Shown here one piece after another: positions 49,815 through 61,137 of a DNA stretch of 64,000 nucleotides. The first letter of the stretch is position 1. Each line of letters begins with the position of its first letter. The translations under genes were made by a program, and so were the position numbers. The notes beneath the pieces were generated by a model. It had not been told where the DNA came from. It searched no databases and worked only from the letters and a program-made list of their open reading frames with translations. The stretch comes from Dolomedes plantarius (lineage: Eukaryota; Arthropoda; Arachnida; Araneae; Dolomedidae), in contig OU015496.1 of assembly GCA_907164885.2 (NCBI GenBank), positions 131,585,875 to 131,649,874 on the forward strand, read 5' to 3'.

Positions 49815-49987
49815 ATTTTGGCAAGCAACACAGTGCAACTGATGGTTCACTTGTCCTGCTTTCCCTTTTTATATCTATCTCGCCGCAAAACTCTAGCTGT
49901 AAAACTGGGGCACAATAGCACATTTGCGTAAAACTGTCAGGTGGTCATTATAAAGCGGCCGATAAGTGTATATATATACATGTATAT

Positions 49988-50590
49988 AAATGTTATTATA
50001 CAAATCTCTTATTTTACTTAGGGGCATATTTTTCTGTATTTAAAACCACTTTAATTAAATTAGAAAAAAAATAATTGTAGACAACTTTAATTGCGAGCGG
50101 AAACTTTCGAAACAGATTATGTGCTCCAATGTTAAGAAATGTTTTTTCTCTTCTTCTTCTATCCCAGAAGTCTAACATAACTAAATTAAACAGAAAGAGA
50201 AAGTGAAGAGCAGCATCGCTGGCAAAATTAGTTTCGCGCTAGTTCAGATTTATTCCAGAATTACAGGAATGACAAAAAATATAGGCAACTTATTTGAGTA
50301 AAAAATTATTGAACATCAGGTTATTGTGTAAAATAAATTATTTTTTTAAGTTTAGAAACTTCGATCTTTTTTCATCAATTCGCAGACAGGTACATTTTTG
50401 TGCATTTTTTTAAAGCGATAGAAATAAGAAATGAGATGCGTTTCTTTAGTTATCTGTTTATTGAAAATTTGTTTAATTATTTTTTCATTATCGGTAGGGA
50501 ATTCTTATCGACAAATGAGAAAAGGTGGAATATTTTTAATTAAACATTTACAGAGTATATACTGATTCAATTTTGTTTCATTCATTATAT
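49988..50590 (-). repeat. Dispersed unit, inverted copy (part 2)
   Basis: Reverse complement of the 24.6-25.3 kb unit. It includes GCGAGCGGAAACTTTCGAAA, CAGAAAGAGAAAGTGAAGAG, CGCTGGCAAAATTAG and TCTTATCGACAAATGAGAAA. The blocks are in reversed order relative to the direct copies, as expected for an inversion. Confidence 0.7.
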
Positions 50591-51797
50591 ATTTACTAGC
50601 TGAGTGGCAACCCGATGTGTTGCTATTTCGATTTAAAATGAAATGGTTTCATTTCTTAAAGATTGAAAACTGTTTAATCACTTTCAAAATATATTAGAAT
50701 TTTTAAAAAACTAAATAATTATTTAAAATTCACTTTTTCAAATTTCAGTTTTTGGCTTTTGAAATAATTCTTTCAAATTTCCGTTTTAAAATTTTGCTTT
50801 TTAAACAAAACAGAAGTTCATTCAATTTGAAAAAATTCTATAGGTTTTCACTTCTCATTTCCTATAACTAAAATTATTTCTGGTACTTTAAAATTATTTC
50901 CGGATCTCAATTATTAGATGACTCGGTCTCAACTAATAATTTTTACTTTTGGCAATATGGCCAAATGTAAATATTAAATCTAATGGGGGAAAAAGTGCTT
51001 AAAAATAGAAAGACAGTTCTGATGAATTCAAAATTGGTGGCAGAATAATCAACATCACATGCTCATTAATTAGAAACAAATTTCACGAACGTGCTTGAAT
51101 TATTAGGCGTGTGTGAAATTTCAAAATGGTTTTATGTCAGTACTCTTTTTTAGAATGATAATTTTTTTTTATTAAATGTATTTGGTATATATTGGAAGCT
51201 AAACATCTAGCAAATGCTGATAAGTCGTAAAACTGACATTAATAGGTGCAGAAATTTTTGTCCATCAAAATTGTCGATTTCGTGAAATACGGAAAACTCT
51301 TTGGGGAAAAAGTTTCGTTTGCAATAAAAAAAAATTTACTTTATAAAAATGTGTATATCATTAAAGGTGAAGAGTTGCATAACACATAGAAATAAAAAAA
51401 ATTGTCGATTGGAGGACAGAAAAGTTGAATTTTGCATGCATGAAAATAGTGGAAATTTGCGAAAAAGAAAGGAGCTGGCTCACCCGGAATGCCAGCTGTT
51501 TCTGTTGTCCTCTTCTTTTGAGTTTGGCGGTTTTAATTTAATAATTTGAAAAGTTTAAAGTTTTGAAAGTTGAGGAGGGCATCAGTGCACGCGTCTCGTC
51601 CATCCGCGTCAATCGGTCCCAGTCACGATATCCTGCTATGCTCGGTTATCGAGATTTGCCCGTCCCCGTGTCAACTAACAAACATACGCTTGTTTACCTT
51701 AAGCTGTCAATAGTAAGATTGTGTTAGAAATGTGGTATTATAAGTATGTTTATTATAATATTTAATATGGTCATTGGAAAAAAACGATCATGTCACA
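50591..51797. other. Spacer, possible retroposon 5' end
   Basis: ACTAGCTGAGTGGCAACCCG at 50597 resembles the ACTAGC start of the candidate repeat at 27748, but no matching 3' end was found. The 66-residue frame at 51349-51549 has no recognisable domain. Confidence 0.3.
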
Positions 51798-51801
51798 TTA
51801 A

Positions 51802-52187
51802 CCTTTTACACGCCAACGTTCCGAAAAGGGAACATCAACTTCAAAATTCTGTGAAAAATACAATTTTATTCATATTGCTTTATAAAAATTATTACTTAGA
51901 ACGAAGATAAGGATTGATTTTTTGGCATCGAGGTTACGTTAATAAAATAAATAGTATCTAGGGGAAAAAATCGTAACTTTGGCTTTTTTCTAACTTTTTG
52001 TCGAACAAAATTCAAAAATTCGTATAAAATTCTAAATTCAACAAATGATTTTAAAATTAAGAGGGAGTAATTAAAAATCATCATTTTCTTGGTAGAACAT
52101 AAGTTATATCAATAAAGATTAAATTTTGTTGTTACTATTAGATAAAAAATTTGCATGTTCCCAAAAGGGAACATTGGCGTGTAAAGG
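51802..52187. mobile_element. piggyBac-type MITE, 386 bp
   Basis: The ends are CCTTTTACACGCCAACGTTC and the reverse complement of CCTTTACACGCCAATGTTCC. The left flank is TTAA (51798-51801) and the right is TTAG (52188-52191). Both ends also carry an inner GGGAACAT motif. The ORF inside (51896-52084, minus) shows nothing. It lies about 0.5 kb upstream of a piggyBac transposase remnant and may be an internally deleted relative. Confidence 0.7.
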
Positions 52188-52327
52188 TTAGTTTTTCAAC
52201 ATAATTAAGTTATTTTGATTACAGTGCATAGGAGTATTGATAAAATGTCTTCGAATACGAGAGCTATTAGTACGTATCAAGGAGAGATGTTTATGACTGT
52301 GATCTACTTTCAATACGCCTGTTCACC

Positions 52328-52374
52328 CCTCCCCCCCCTCTCTCCCACGTATGTGACGGAGAGAGGGGAGGGAG
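52328..52374. repeat. Small GC-rich palindrome
   Basis: CCCCTCTCTCC and GGAGAGAGGGG face each other across about 12 bases containing CACGTATGTGAC. A cytosine run precedes the left arm and GGGAG follows the right. Function unknown. Confidence 0.6.
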
Positions 52375-52695
52375 ACTCCGATTGGTCTGAAGCTGATTGC
52401 TTATAGCTGGTGTTGAAAAACGCGTGTTTGTTGATAGTTAGACGTTGTTTATGACTCTATTGGAGGGGCACATAATATGTTGGAAAACACGTGATTATTT
52501 CTCATTATTTTCCTTTACTCTGAGATTTTCTTCAGTTGAGAGAGGATATGTCACTTCCATTCTAAATTGAGTATAGATGAATCCATAGTGCCCTGTTACG
52601 ATCATCATTCGGGTAAATTGGGTATACGGGGTAAACTAATATAGTTTGGTTTTAAAATTTGGATATTGTGTTCCAGCAGTGGCTATTAATATGCT

Positions 52696-53626
52696 ATGAG
52701 AATCTATAGTGGAAAAATTTCAGAAATAGAAAACTCTCCTCTTAGATCTAGAGTTGCGTCGGAGCTTCTATCCAGTGTTGAAAATCCAGAGATGCATGAA
52801 ATTTTCATTGACAACTCTTTCTCATCACACAAGCTGTTTACTGAGCTTTCTGAAAAAGGGTTTCAAAGCAACTGGCACGATTCGGGAATTTCGGACAGGA
52901 AGATGCTTTCTCAAATCACCTAAAGGAAGCATCAAAATGGCAAAGAGGAAATTTTGAGTATCGAAGTGATGGTCAAGCTTATATTTGTAGCTGGACAGTG
53001 CTGTAGTAACTATAGAATCCAATTATTCGACCCATGAGCCTATCGTAAAAGCAAGCGATTTTGTCAAGCACAAAAAAAATATTGATGTTTCTCAGCCACA
53101 TCTGATAAAAATGTATAGTGAGGGGATGGGAGGTGTCTATTTACTAGACAGACTTCTTGGAACATATCGTCCTATGTTTAGAAACAAAAAATGGTATTGG
53201 AATCTATTTAGCAATGCGCTAAACATGGCTGTCGCTGCTGGATGGATTTTGCATTTACATTTGCAGAAAGGTACAACACCAGAACTATCGCATCTCAGGA
53301 GAGAAGCAACTTTGTGTTTGCTTCGCATGATATTGAAAATCCACTCTGTTCCTGGACCTCACGCACATTACTATGAATCTTTGAGACAATCAGATGCACA
53401 TTTTATTGTGCCATCAGCACAAGGATGTTGTGTTGTATTCCAAACGAATACTAAAAAAAAAAATATTTTGTGTGAGAAAAGACTGATTGAGAAATACTTT
53501 CCTACCTACGATGGACAGCAGAAAACACGTAGAGCAAAAAAGCTAAGAACAAAAATCATTTTTCGTTTTCTTTTTCTTATTTTAAAGAATTTCGGTAGTT
53601 TTTTTCTTTCTCCTTGTATTTTTTAG
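52696..53626 (+). pseudogene. piggyBac-like transposase fragment
   Basis: The first frames (52696-52923, 52754-52957) include EIFIDNSFSSHKLFTELSEK, the DN-F-S block carrying the second catalytic Asp region. The main frame (53111-53626) has MGGVYLLDRLLGTYRPMFRN and KKWYWNLFSNALNMAVAAGW, the classical piggyBac GGVD-LD block. The catalytic Asp of GGVD reads Tyr here (GGVY), so even this part could not be active. The N-terminal half is not seen. Frameshifts lie near 52860-52920 and 53000-53100. The C-terminal Cys-rich domain is replaced by a run of hydrophobic residues in a shifted frame. Confidence 0.75.
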
Positions 53627-53629
53627 ATT

Positions 53630-54360
53630 TTCATTCATATTATTATTGTGCTGTGAATTTTTACACAGAGATTATCTGTTTCTTCCTTTTTCTAATGGTT
53701 TTTCAATTGTTTGATTAACATGCTAATAAATAATTGTAAAACTGTTTAAATAAAGTAATTTTTGCTCATCAACTGTAAAATAATTTTTTTTTAAATTTAG
53801 TGGGAAAACTTTTTCTTTTGAAAGCTTTGTTGCACCTCTTGACTAGTTAAGGTGGTATAGCTCTTGAGCACCACCGCGGCTCGACTATTTTTCTGCTTAA
53901 CCTGTGCTATTACATTATAACTTTTAGAAATTTACTTATAACTATTAAAAAATTAGGTACAGAAATCGAAATTTGAATGTAAGGGTCGTTAATCATATTT
54001 TATAAAAACATGTGGAAAAACTAAGTATTTCCCGCCAATCTTCCCGCATTCCTACATGTATATACGCCTGGAGAAAGGCGAGGGTTCGCATCGCCAGCCC
54101 CGATATTTTTCTGACCGTACAAAATAACAGCGACATATTTTTTTCGCCTCTCGCGATTAAGGTTGAAAGGTGATATTGCTTCGCTCCGAGCTGTCGTCTG
54201 AAATGGACGTACTTCTTATCGCTCTAATAAAACTATTCGACCCGACTGCTTTCCAAATTTGATTAATTTCCTTTCAGGCTGAGTCTAGCTGCATCCATGT
54301 AAATATGAGCTAGTTTTCCTTTGCAGGTTGCATTTTAAGGAAGAATGTAATGGATATATT
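53630..54360. other. Possible LTR region upstream of the Gypsy gag
   Basis: It includes CTAATAAAACTATTC (54222), which could be a polyadenylation signal, and ends AATGGATATATTACA at 54363. An LTR with CA at its end would fit the gag at 54572, but I could not find the matching TG start or a 3' LTR. Confidence 0.3.
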
Positions 54361-54364
54361 ACAT

Positions 54365-54430
54365 AGAGTCACCAGGATTCGAACCTGTGCGGGGAAACCC
54401 AATGGATTTAGAGTCCATCGCCTAGGACTA
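54365..54430 (-). tRNA. tRNA-Ser-like segment with a CTA anticodon, 5' part lost
   Basis: On the minus strand, GGCGATGGACTCTAAATCC forms an anticodon arm with CTA at 54409-54411. It is followed by a short variable arm (GGGTTTCCCCGC), a T arm (CAGGTTCGAATCCTG) and an acceptor half GTGACTCT. The D arm and 5' acceptor half are not recognisable. It may be a tRNA pseudogene. It may also be a long primer-binding-type segment of the Gypsy element whose gag starts about 200 bases on, since the plus strand is complementary to the tRNA. CTA would decode UAG; a G-to-T change from CGA would explain it. Confidence 0.45.
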
Positions 54431-54544
54431 TGTGTATGCACGTGAAATACCGATCTTGAGAGAAAGCGCAATAGGAGTTCGCAAGCGCAATTGAAAATGA
54501 GATGACCAAGTTTCGATTTTGCTTTTCGAAACGAGCAAAGGAAA

Positions 54545-55378
54545 ATAACATCGAAAGATTTAAATAAAAAATTGGCTGATCATCGTGACTCTGACCAACC
54601 TGAAGTAAAACAAATGGATAATTCTGGAGTTTCCGACAAACATTTATTGGAAAACAGTGCTATATCTTCGCCAAATCAATTAAGTAATCTCCTGAAATTT
54701 GATCCTAAAGGAATGGTCAAAATTAATAACTGGTTAAGATTCTTAGAGAAAAAGACTTTTGCATTGACGGAAGAAGAAAAACTACAAATATTTCCGGATT
54801 TTCAATCAGACGAAGCTTTGGAATTTTACATCGAAACCCTAATAGAATCACAAAAGTGAAATGAAGTTAGGATAAAAATAAGTGACTACTTCTCAGAAGA
54901 AAAAAGGGTTTTCATTCGAAGATTTTAGCAGGTTGAGCCTTTCTGGAAGTCAAAATATAAATGATCATTTTAAAAAGAAAACGAATATTGGAAAAAAATT
55001 AAAACTCGAAGAAGAAATTATAATACAAGGTCTCACAGACGGATTGTCGGCAAGATACAGAGATTTATTTTTAATAAGTAACGTTGGTACAACTACTGAG
55101 TGGATTTCCCTTGCGAGGAAAATGATCAACGGCTACGAAGATAACAAGAAGAAAGAACAACACCATAATAGAGACTAGCAGAACCAACATTTCGGATTTC
55201 ACAGACCATTCGATCGGCGAGATGACTGTGAAAGATTCCCACAACAAGAGTCACCTAGATTCCGGCACCAACAACCGAGACCATGGCATAGATGGCCCCA
55301 GAATTTTCGAGAAGAGGAAAGCGCCAGGACTCGGTTCCAGCCTCTACAACATGCAAACAACTATAACAACAACATGAC
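54545..55378 (+). pseudogene. Ty3/Gypsy-like gag, broken
   Basis: The first frame (54572-54859) reads ALTEEEKLQIFPDFQSDEAL, a capsid-like region. A second frame (54882-55178) contains IIIQGLTDGLSARYRDLFLI. It continues past a TAG into an Arg/Gln-rich segment (HRPFDRRDDCERFPQQESPR, about 55195), which would be the nucleocapsid-like RNA-binding part. No CCHC knuckle is visible. The element is an old genomic LTR retrotransposon and cannot make this protein. Confidence 0.55.
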
Positions 55379-55397
55379 AGAACAGCGACAATGACGG

Positions 55398-55598
55398 ATG
55401 TTCACCGTAGACCTAGAAATCGGTACGGAACTAATAAGCGGCCTTATAGATACAGGAAGCATCATTAACATTATCTCAGGAACTGTATATGATAAAATAA
55501 AATATTTTGTGAACATTCTCCCACCGGACAATTCTCACGTCAGTACGCTTGCAGGTAACATAAAAACTGATAAAATAATTTCTACGTGTGTCGAATAG
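55398..55598 (+). pseudogene. Gypsy-like aspartic protease
   Basis: It contains ELISGLIDTGSIINIISGT, with the retropepsin active-site D-T-G-S at about 55447-55458. A TAG at 55596-55598 ends the frame early. It lies between the gag and the reverse transcriptase start, as in Ty3/Gypsy pol. It is cut off after about 65 residues. Homology is by motif only. Confidence 0.6.
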
Positions 55599-56080
55599 GT
55601 GAGTTGAATAATTTTTTTAATTTTTATGTTATTGAAACGAATTTAAAGTATGCAATTTTATTATCCGAAGTTATTAATCTCTTTAAAATTAATTTGGATT
55701 TTAAAAATTTTTGTGTTTATCAAGGAAAAAATAATATCTCACCTACTATGTCATTGGAAAATGTTAATAATAATTGTTATATATTTTTAACGTATGATAA
55801 TCCTAATGTGCCACATACTTGTTCTCATAATAATAGAAATCTTGATACTAAATCTAATACAAATTGTGATTCTCGTTTTTATAAAATTGAAAATGAAACT
55901 ATGTTGCTAATGATGAAAGTGTTGAATTGAACAAAATATTGAATGAGTATAGTAATATTTTCACAAAAATAAATATGATGTGGGATGTATCCGTGTTGAA
56001 CCACAAAGAGAAATTTTAAATTCTGAACTGCCAATTTCCCTTCGTCCATATAGGGCGTCGACAAAAGATAATGCCGAAAT
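55586..56080 (+). pseudogene. Gypsy-like pol start, truncated by a piggyBac-type insertion
   Basis: Frame 55586-55930 reads IGELNNFFNFYVIETNLKYA, the linker after the protease. After a frameshift, near 56010-56060 the frame gives ILNSELPISLRPYRAST, the usual N-terminal reverse transcriptase approach in Gypsy elements. The palm domain never appears because another element starts at 56084. Confidence 0.55.
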
Positions 56081-56083
56081 TAA

Positions 56084-56718
56084 CCCATATTTGACCAAAT
56101 ATTGACAAAAAATATTATTTTCTTCAAAATTTGTAGTTTAGTTTCATAAAGACACAAGGAAAGATATAAAATTGTAAAACTTACCAAATTTTTATTATAT
56201 TGAGATTTACATGCTGTCCTATATATAGGATGACGGTCAAATCCACTGGTATGACACTAATTTTGTTTTTTCGCACTCAAACTTGTTTTTTCAAATGAAA
56301 TGGTAAGAAACAGTTTAAACAGACTCCACCATCACATTTTTAGCAGATAGTTGTTGGTCTTTTGCACAGTTCTCTAGTTGACAATGACTTCCTTTTGGGT
56401 TTTTCACAATAATGTGTTCCCTCTGCAGCTTCAAAAATTATGGATTTCTTTGTTGAGTGCCTAATCAACTAATCGCCAAAATCCTTGGTATAGAGATTCA
56501 TAAATAATTTATCGTAATTGTTTAGACTATAGTTTCGTGCTTAAATAAGCTGACGGACCAACAGCATTGTTTGTTGCAAAATTAACTTTATTTTTATTTC
56601 TCCGCTAACGGGAGGCAGAGTAGCTGTCGACCGCTGTCAAGCGGTGCTTTCGTACTTCTACTTATTTTTACATATTGCCGCTAGAGGGCACACGGATGCA
56701 TCTCATGACACTAAAGGG
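56084..56718 (-). mobile_element. piggyBac-type element, internally deleted
   Basis: TTAA at 56080-56083 is followed by CCCATATTTGACC. The right end, read inward, is CCCTTTAGTGTCATGAGATG after CTAA (56719-56722 reads TTAG on plus). It inserted in the Gypsy pol. On the minus strand it keeps the C-terminal Cys-rich part of a piggyBac transposase. Confidence 0.65.
56285..56460 (-). pseudogene. piggyBac transposase C-terminal Cys-rich domain
   Basis: The minus frame reads STKKSIIFEAAEGTHYCEKP, then RKSLSTRELCKRPTTIC, a stop and KCDGGVCLNCFLPFHLKKQ. The Cys/His pattern matches the zinc-binding tail that piggyBac transposases use to bind their own ends. It has one stop and the rest of the gene is missing. 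Confidence 0.65.
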
Positions 56719-56722
56719 TTAG

Positions 56723-56930
56723 TATGACGTAGCATACACCCCACGTTGAAATCGAAGGTTTCAACAATTATAACAGCTTAACACATAAATTTTCATCAAA
56801 ATACAATACACATATTACAATTACAATTAAAACAACAATTAAGCAAATTTTACAAAAAAAAAAAATGATAATACGCAAAGTAAAGGAAAGGTTATATACA
56901 ATTATATACAGTCTGAAAATTTATATATAC
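56723..56930. other. Short AT-rich junction, no gene seen
   Basis: AT-rich bases between the piggyBac-type element and the 3' end of the Pao-type integrase. Confidence 0.5.
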
Positions 56931-56932
56931 AA

Positions 56933-57955
56933 CTATTTACTGTCTATGGGTAATAAACAAACTTGATTTATACCCCTCTTGAAGATACCCTCAGAGGTTT
57001 TTACCCAAACGACTCTGACCTTTCCATCAGAGCCCTTTACAACTTCATGTATACGTCCTAACTTCCATTTATAAGGTGGCAAATTGCTATCCTTTAGTAA
57101 TATCATGTCGTTCAATTTTACATTATCCTTAGTAAATTTCCATTTATTCCGGGATTGCAAATGATTCAAGTAATCTCTCGACCAATTTTTCCAGACCATT
57201 TGAACTAATTTGGTCGTTTTTTGCCATCTGGATAAATAATTGTCTTCACTTTCTGTTAAATTTGGCTCTGGCATCGAAATTAATGGACGGCCAATTAAGA
57301 AATGTCCAGGTGTTAATGCCTTACAATCGTTGGGATCTGTAGGCATAGGCATAATTGGTCTACTATTGAGAATACCCTCTATTTCTGTTGTTACAGTTAA
57401 GAATTCTTCGAATGTTAGCCTTGTAGAACCCACTGCTCTTTTAAGGTGATATTTAAACGATTTGACACCTGATTCCCATAATACTCCAAAGTTTGGGGAC
57501 CGAGGTGGGATAAATTTCCATTTAATTCCTTCTGTGATTAAATAATTTACAAACATTTCAGAAGATTTACTCATTAGTTTATGTAATTTTTCGATCTCAG
57601 AATTAGCCCCTATGAAGTTCTTGGCGTTGTCAGAAAAGATGCAAAAACTTTTTCCACGTCTAGCGAAAAAGCGTTTCAGTGTCGCAATTAATGCGTTTGA
57701 AGTTAGATATGTGACCACTTCTAAATGAATCGCTTTAGTGGCACAACACACAAATACTGCGACTATACCTTTTGAGATATACCCTTGCATTGACCCTTAT
57801 ACTTGATTAAAAAAGAGCCACAGAAATCAATCCCACAATGAGAAAATGGAGGACTAGGATTGACTCTTTCCGCAGGCAAGTTTCCTAGTAGTTGGTTGGA
57901 ACTAATGGGCTTAGTTTTGAAACACGTAACACATTCGTTAACAAATTTCGTTTGT
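56933..57955 (-). pseudogene. BEL/Pao-type integrase, near intact but with a frameshift
   Basis: It reads from about 57955: a Cys pair (NECVTCFKTK), LLGNLPAERVNPSPPFSHCG, and GIDFCG, the first catalytic Asp. A one-base shift near 57785 leads into the long frame 57790-56933. The second Asp lies in FCIFSDNAKNFIGAN and the Glu in WESGVKSFKYHLKRAV, giving the rve DDE integrase pattern. The last about 90 residues (DMILLKDSNLPPYKWKLGRI) match the DUF5641 tail typical of Pao elements. The stop lies at about 56933. The rest of the element is absent. Confidence 0.8.
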
Positions 57956-58720
57956 GTGCATCATGAAGCCTTCAACTTTTGAACAAGCTACTAGTGTCCC
58001 TGAAGCTGCACACTTTAAGCGGACGATGAATGAAGAGCTCGACATCTTGAAAGAGCGAGACGTCTACGACATTGTGCCTCGTCCACCAGGTAAGAGAATT
58101 ATTGGCTCCAGATGGGTGTATAAATTGAAAGAAAATGAGCATAAAGAGGTTAAGAAATTCCGGGCTAGACTTGTTGCTCAGGGATTTCGACAGATTAAGG
58201 GACATGATTATCATGAAGTTTTTTCACCTATAGTAAATTTTGAAGTCATTAATTTATTTATAAGTTTATTGGTCATTTCCCTAAAATGGTTCCACAAACA
58301 TTTTGATGTTAAATGTGCCTACCTTTATGGCAATCTTGATGAGGAACATTTTATGGAGACGCCCAAAGGCTTCAATTTTCCTGATGGTATAACACAACAA
58401 ACTCATGTTTTAAAGTTAAAGCGGGGCATTTACGGTCTACACCAAGCCTGTAGGCAGTGGCATTCTGAATTAGAAACAACTTTGTTAAAGTTAGGTTTTT
58501 CCTCTTTGTCAAAAACAAATTGTATTTACCATCTTAATTGTAATACTATACTTTTAGTGTATGTTGATGACTTAATCGTGTTTTAACGTACCGAATCTGA
58601 AATGGCAAAGATTACTAAACTTTTACAAACTAAATTTGAAATTAAAGATTTGGGTAAAATTAGAAAAGTTCTTGGTATAGATAGAGTTTAACGATTCAAA
58701 AGGTAACTGGGCCGTACACC
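57954..58720 (+). pseudogene. Ty1/Copia reverse transcriptase, broken
   Basis: The frame 57954-58586 reads MNEELDILKERDVYDIVPRP, IIGSRWVYKLKENEHKEVK, RARLVAQGFRQIKGHDYHE and FDVKCAYLYGNLDEEHFMETP. KLKRGIYGLHQACRQWH follows and the LLVYVDDLIVF motif ends it, with both catalytic Asps of YVDD. A TAA at 58584-58586 replaces the next codon. The frame continues as TKFEIKDLGKIRKVLGID. Another frameshift lies near 58690. The 5' part of the element (gag, protease, integrase) is absent. Confidence 0.85.
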
Positions 58721-58788
58721 AAAAATCGTACATTGAACGTTTAAAAGAAAATTTTAAACAAATACCTTACGTTAAGTGTAAATTACCT

Positions 58789-59517
58789 ATGTCGCCTGGT
58801 CAAATTGTTCAAAGTGGAATTAATGAGCAGTCGGTGGAAGGTGAAGTACCTTATCGAAATTTAATCGGATCACTTTTATTCTTAGCCACACGTTCCAGAC
58901 CGGATATACTTTTTACAGTTACAATGTTAGCTCAGTATAATTCACATCCCACTTTAACGCATTGGAAATTGTTGTGCCAAGTTTTTAATTACGTAATTTC
59001 AACGATTAATTTTTGTATTCGAATGTTGATTGATGATATGAAGCATTTGACAACCTTTACAGATGCTTCATGGGCTTCAGATCGTGACGACAGGCGATCT
59101 TTTTCTGGCTTTATAATTTTCTTTAAAAATGTTCCTATCTCATGGAGGACCAAAAAGCAAAGATATGTAGCACTTTCCACAATGGAAAGCGAGTATACTG
59201 CCATTTCAGAGTCGATTAAAGAATTACTGTGGTTACACAATATTTACGATGAATGTTCTACACTATTGAAAGTAACTGTTGTTAAACCTATACTGTTTTG
59301 CGACTCTGAAAGTGCTATTTATTATTGTAAAAACTTTATTGAGAATGTAAGAAACGAACATATAGACATTAGGTTTCATTACGTTAAACAGCTATTCTGT
59401 TTAACGTTCTGTTTAACAACTGTTCAAACTTTTAAAAGTTCCTGGAAATTTGTAGTATTTGTTCTCTCTTCGTCGGAAAACGAGATATTTAAAAATTGTC
59501 ATGAACGGATGGTTTAA
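58789..59517 (+). pseudogene. Ty1/Copia RNase H region
   Basis: The frame reads VPYRNLIGSLLFLATRSRPD and then RNase H motifs: FTDASWASDRDDRRSFSGFI (first Asp in TDASWA), ALSTMESEYTAISESIKELL (Glu in ESEY) and LFCDSESAIYYCKN (third Asp). EHIDIRFHYVK carries the last acidic residue. The last about 30 residues differ from the family. The gene runs into the 3' LTR that starts at 59497. Confidence 0.82.
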
Positions 59518-59870
59518 AATAAATATGCATATTTTTCAACTTTGAAGGCAGGACTGGAATTACGAAGCTCTCGCGTCACAGCCAATGGGGTTTGTGCAAG
59601 TAAATACAACAAGTATTTAAGATGTACGTGTTTTTTCAGAGATGGGGTTTTTAAGCAGTAACTATTCTGCGAGTGAGTTGGGGCTTTCAGCCATTGTGTA
59701 AGTAGCTGTTTTCGCAGCAAGTTTGATATTTAGATGTCTTCGCGACGTATTGTCGAGCCATTAAGCTTGACTCCCTTCTTTCTTCCTGTACCTATCCCAA
59801 CCTTTACCATTAAGTTTAAGTAGGTTTTTTTTAAAAATTAAAGTAGGTTAATTTTCGCCTGTTCATGACA
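59497..59870 (+). repeat. Copia 3' LTR
   Basis: It begins TGTCATGAACGG and ends CCTGTTCATGACA, so the inverted ends (TGTCATGAAC / GTTCATGACA) match perfectly. Its length is 374 bp. An AT-rich TATTTAAG at 59616 could serve as a TATA box. The 5' LTR is missing because the element is truncated. Confidence 0.8.
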
Positions 59871-61137
59871 CGCTGATCTGTATTTTTTTTGTTTAATGGT
59901 TAAGTTTTGTAAATATTTTTCTTTCAAGCTATTGGATCAAATCGATCCCTCTTTTTACTATGTTTTTATGTAAAATAAGAAAAATAAAGGCATTTTAGTT
60001 AGCCTCATCAAGTCTACTTTCTCGTGAAAGGTTTTTTTTAAATTTCATATAATTTGGTATGGGACAAGTTATGCTGTTTAATCCACCCAACACAACATCA
60101 TACTGATATATGCCTCAGGACTCTCCGAGTCCGTACCACTGGGCATCCGGATAATTTTGGCCAGATAATATACATGTTTCTTATATTTAGATGAATATCA
60201 TAGAGAATCAACGAGTATTAAGGCTAGCGCGTAATATAGCTGCCTGGGTGGTTGAGCAATGAATATTCATGTTCCTCAAACTCATAAACTGCGCATATAC
60301 GTACAACGCATACCGCTATATATTTTTGATTAAATAAAATTTATCGCATGAAAAATTCAAACTTTTTTTTTCCCTCACGGAAATATATATTTGGTATAGT
60401 ACGTTATCGATATATTGAGTGAATAGCCGATAAAAATGATAAATGCTTTGTTCGAAATATACCATGCACTTACAGAAAGAAAAATAACTTTATCAATATT
60501 TAATGCGGCGCAAAAGAAAATTTCAGAAATAAATAAAGATTACATAAATAATATATTCGGATACGTTGGGAAAGACAGGGGAAGAAAAAAATAAGTTTAT
60601 TGGAATGTTGTGGGTTCGTTGAAGCAGATTAATGCGGGAGAAAATGTTTGTGATTGAGTGGAATTTTTCTTGGAAGATGGAAGTGGAGTGTTTAGGAGAA
60701 CACGAGCATTTAAATAAATTATTTTAATAGGTTTTGGCTCCATGATTACTTACTAGTGCTTTCCTGTCGTATGAAAGATTAAAACATTCATATTTCCTTT
60801 TTTCAGTTATAAATATTATATAAAATGATACTGACATTAATAAATGTGAACCTCCATTGGAACATATATAAGCATCTATCATAAGATAAAAAATAAAATA
60901 TAAAAATAAATATCTAAATTTTTTGCGTTTGTTTATATACGTTATATAAATAAAAATGCATTGTAACTGTATAGAAAAAATACTTTATTTAAATGAGAAA
61001 CAAGATGATTATAATACGGTTCATGCACATCGTTTATAAATCCTGATCGTTTATGCATCTAGAAAGTGGAAAGTTTTCGCATCTGAAAAATAAAATGAAT
61101 TTCAAGAAAATCGAAGAACGTTACATAATTAAAAATA
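59871..61137. other. AT-rich spacer, no gene seen
   Basis: No recognisable ORF, TIR or LTR pair was found. The sequence before the Tc1 element at 61138 is unremarkable. Confidence 0.45.
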
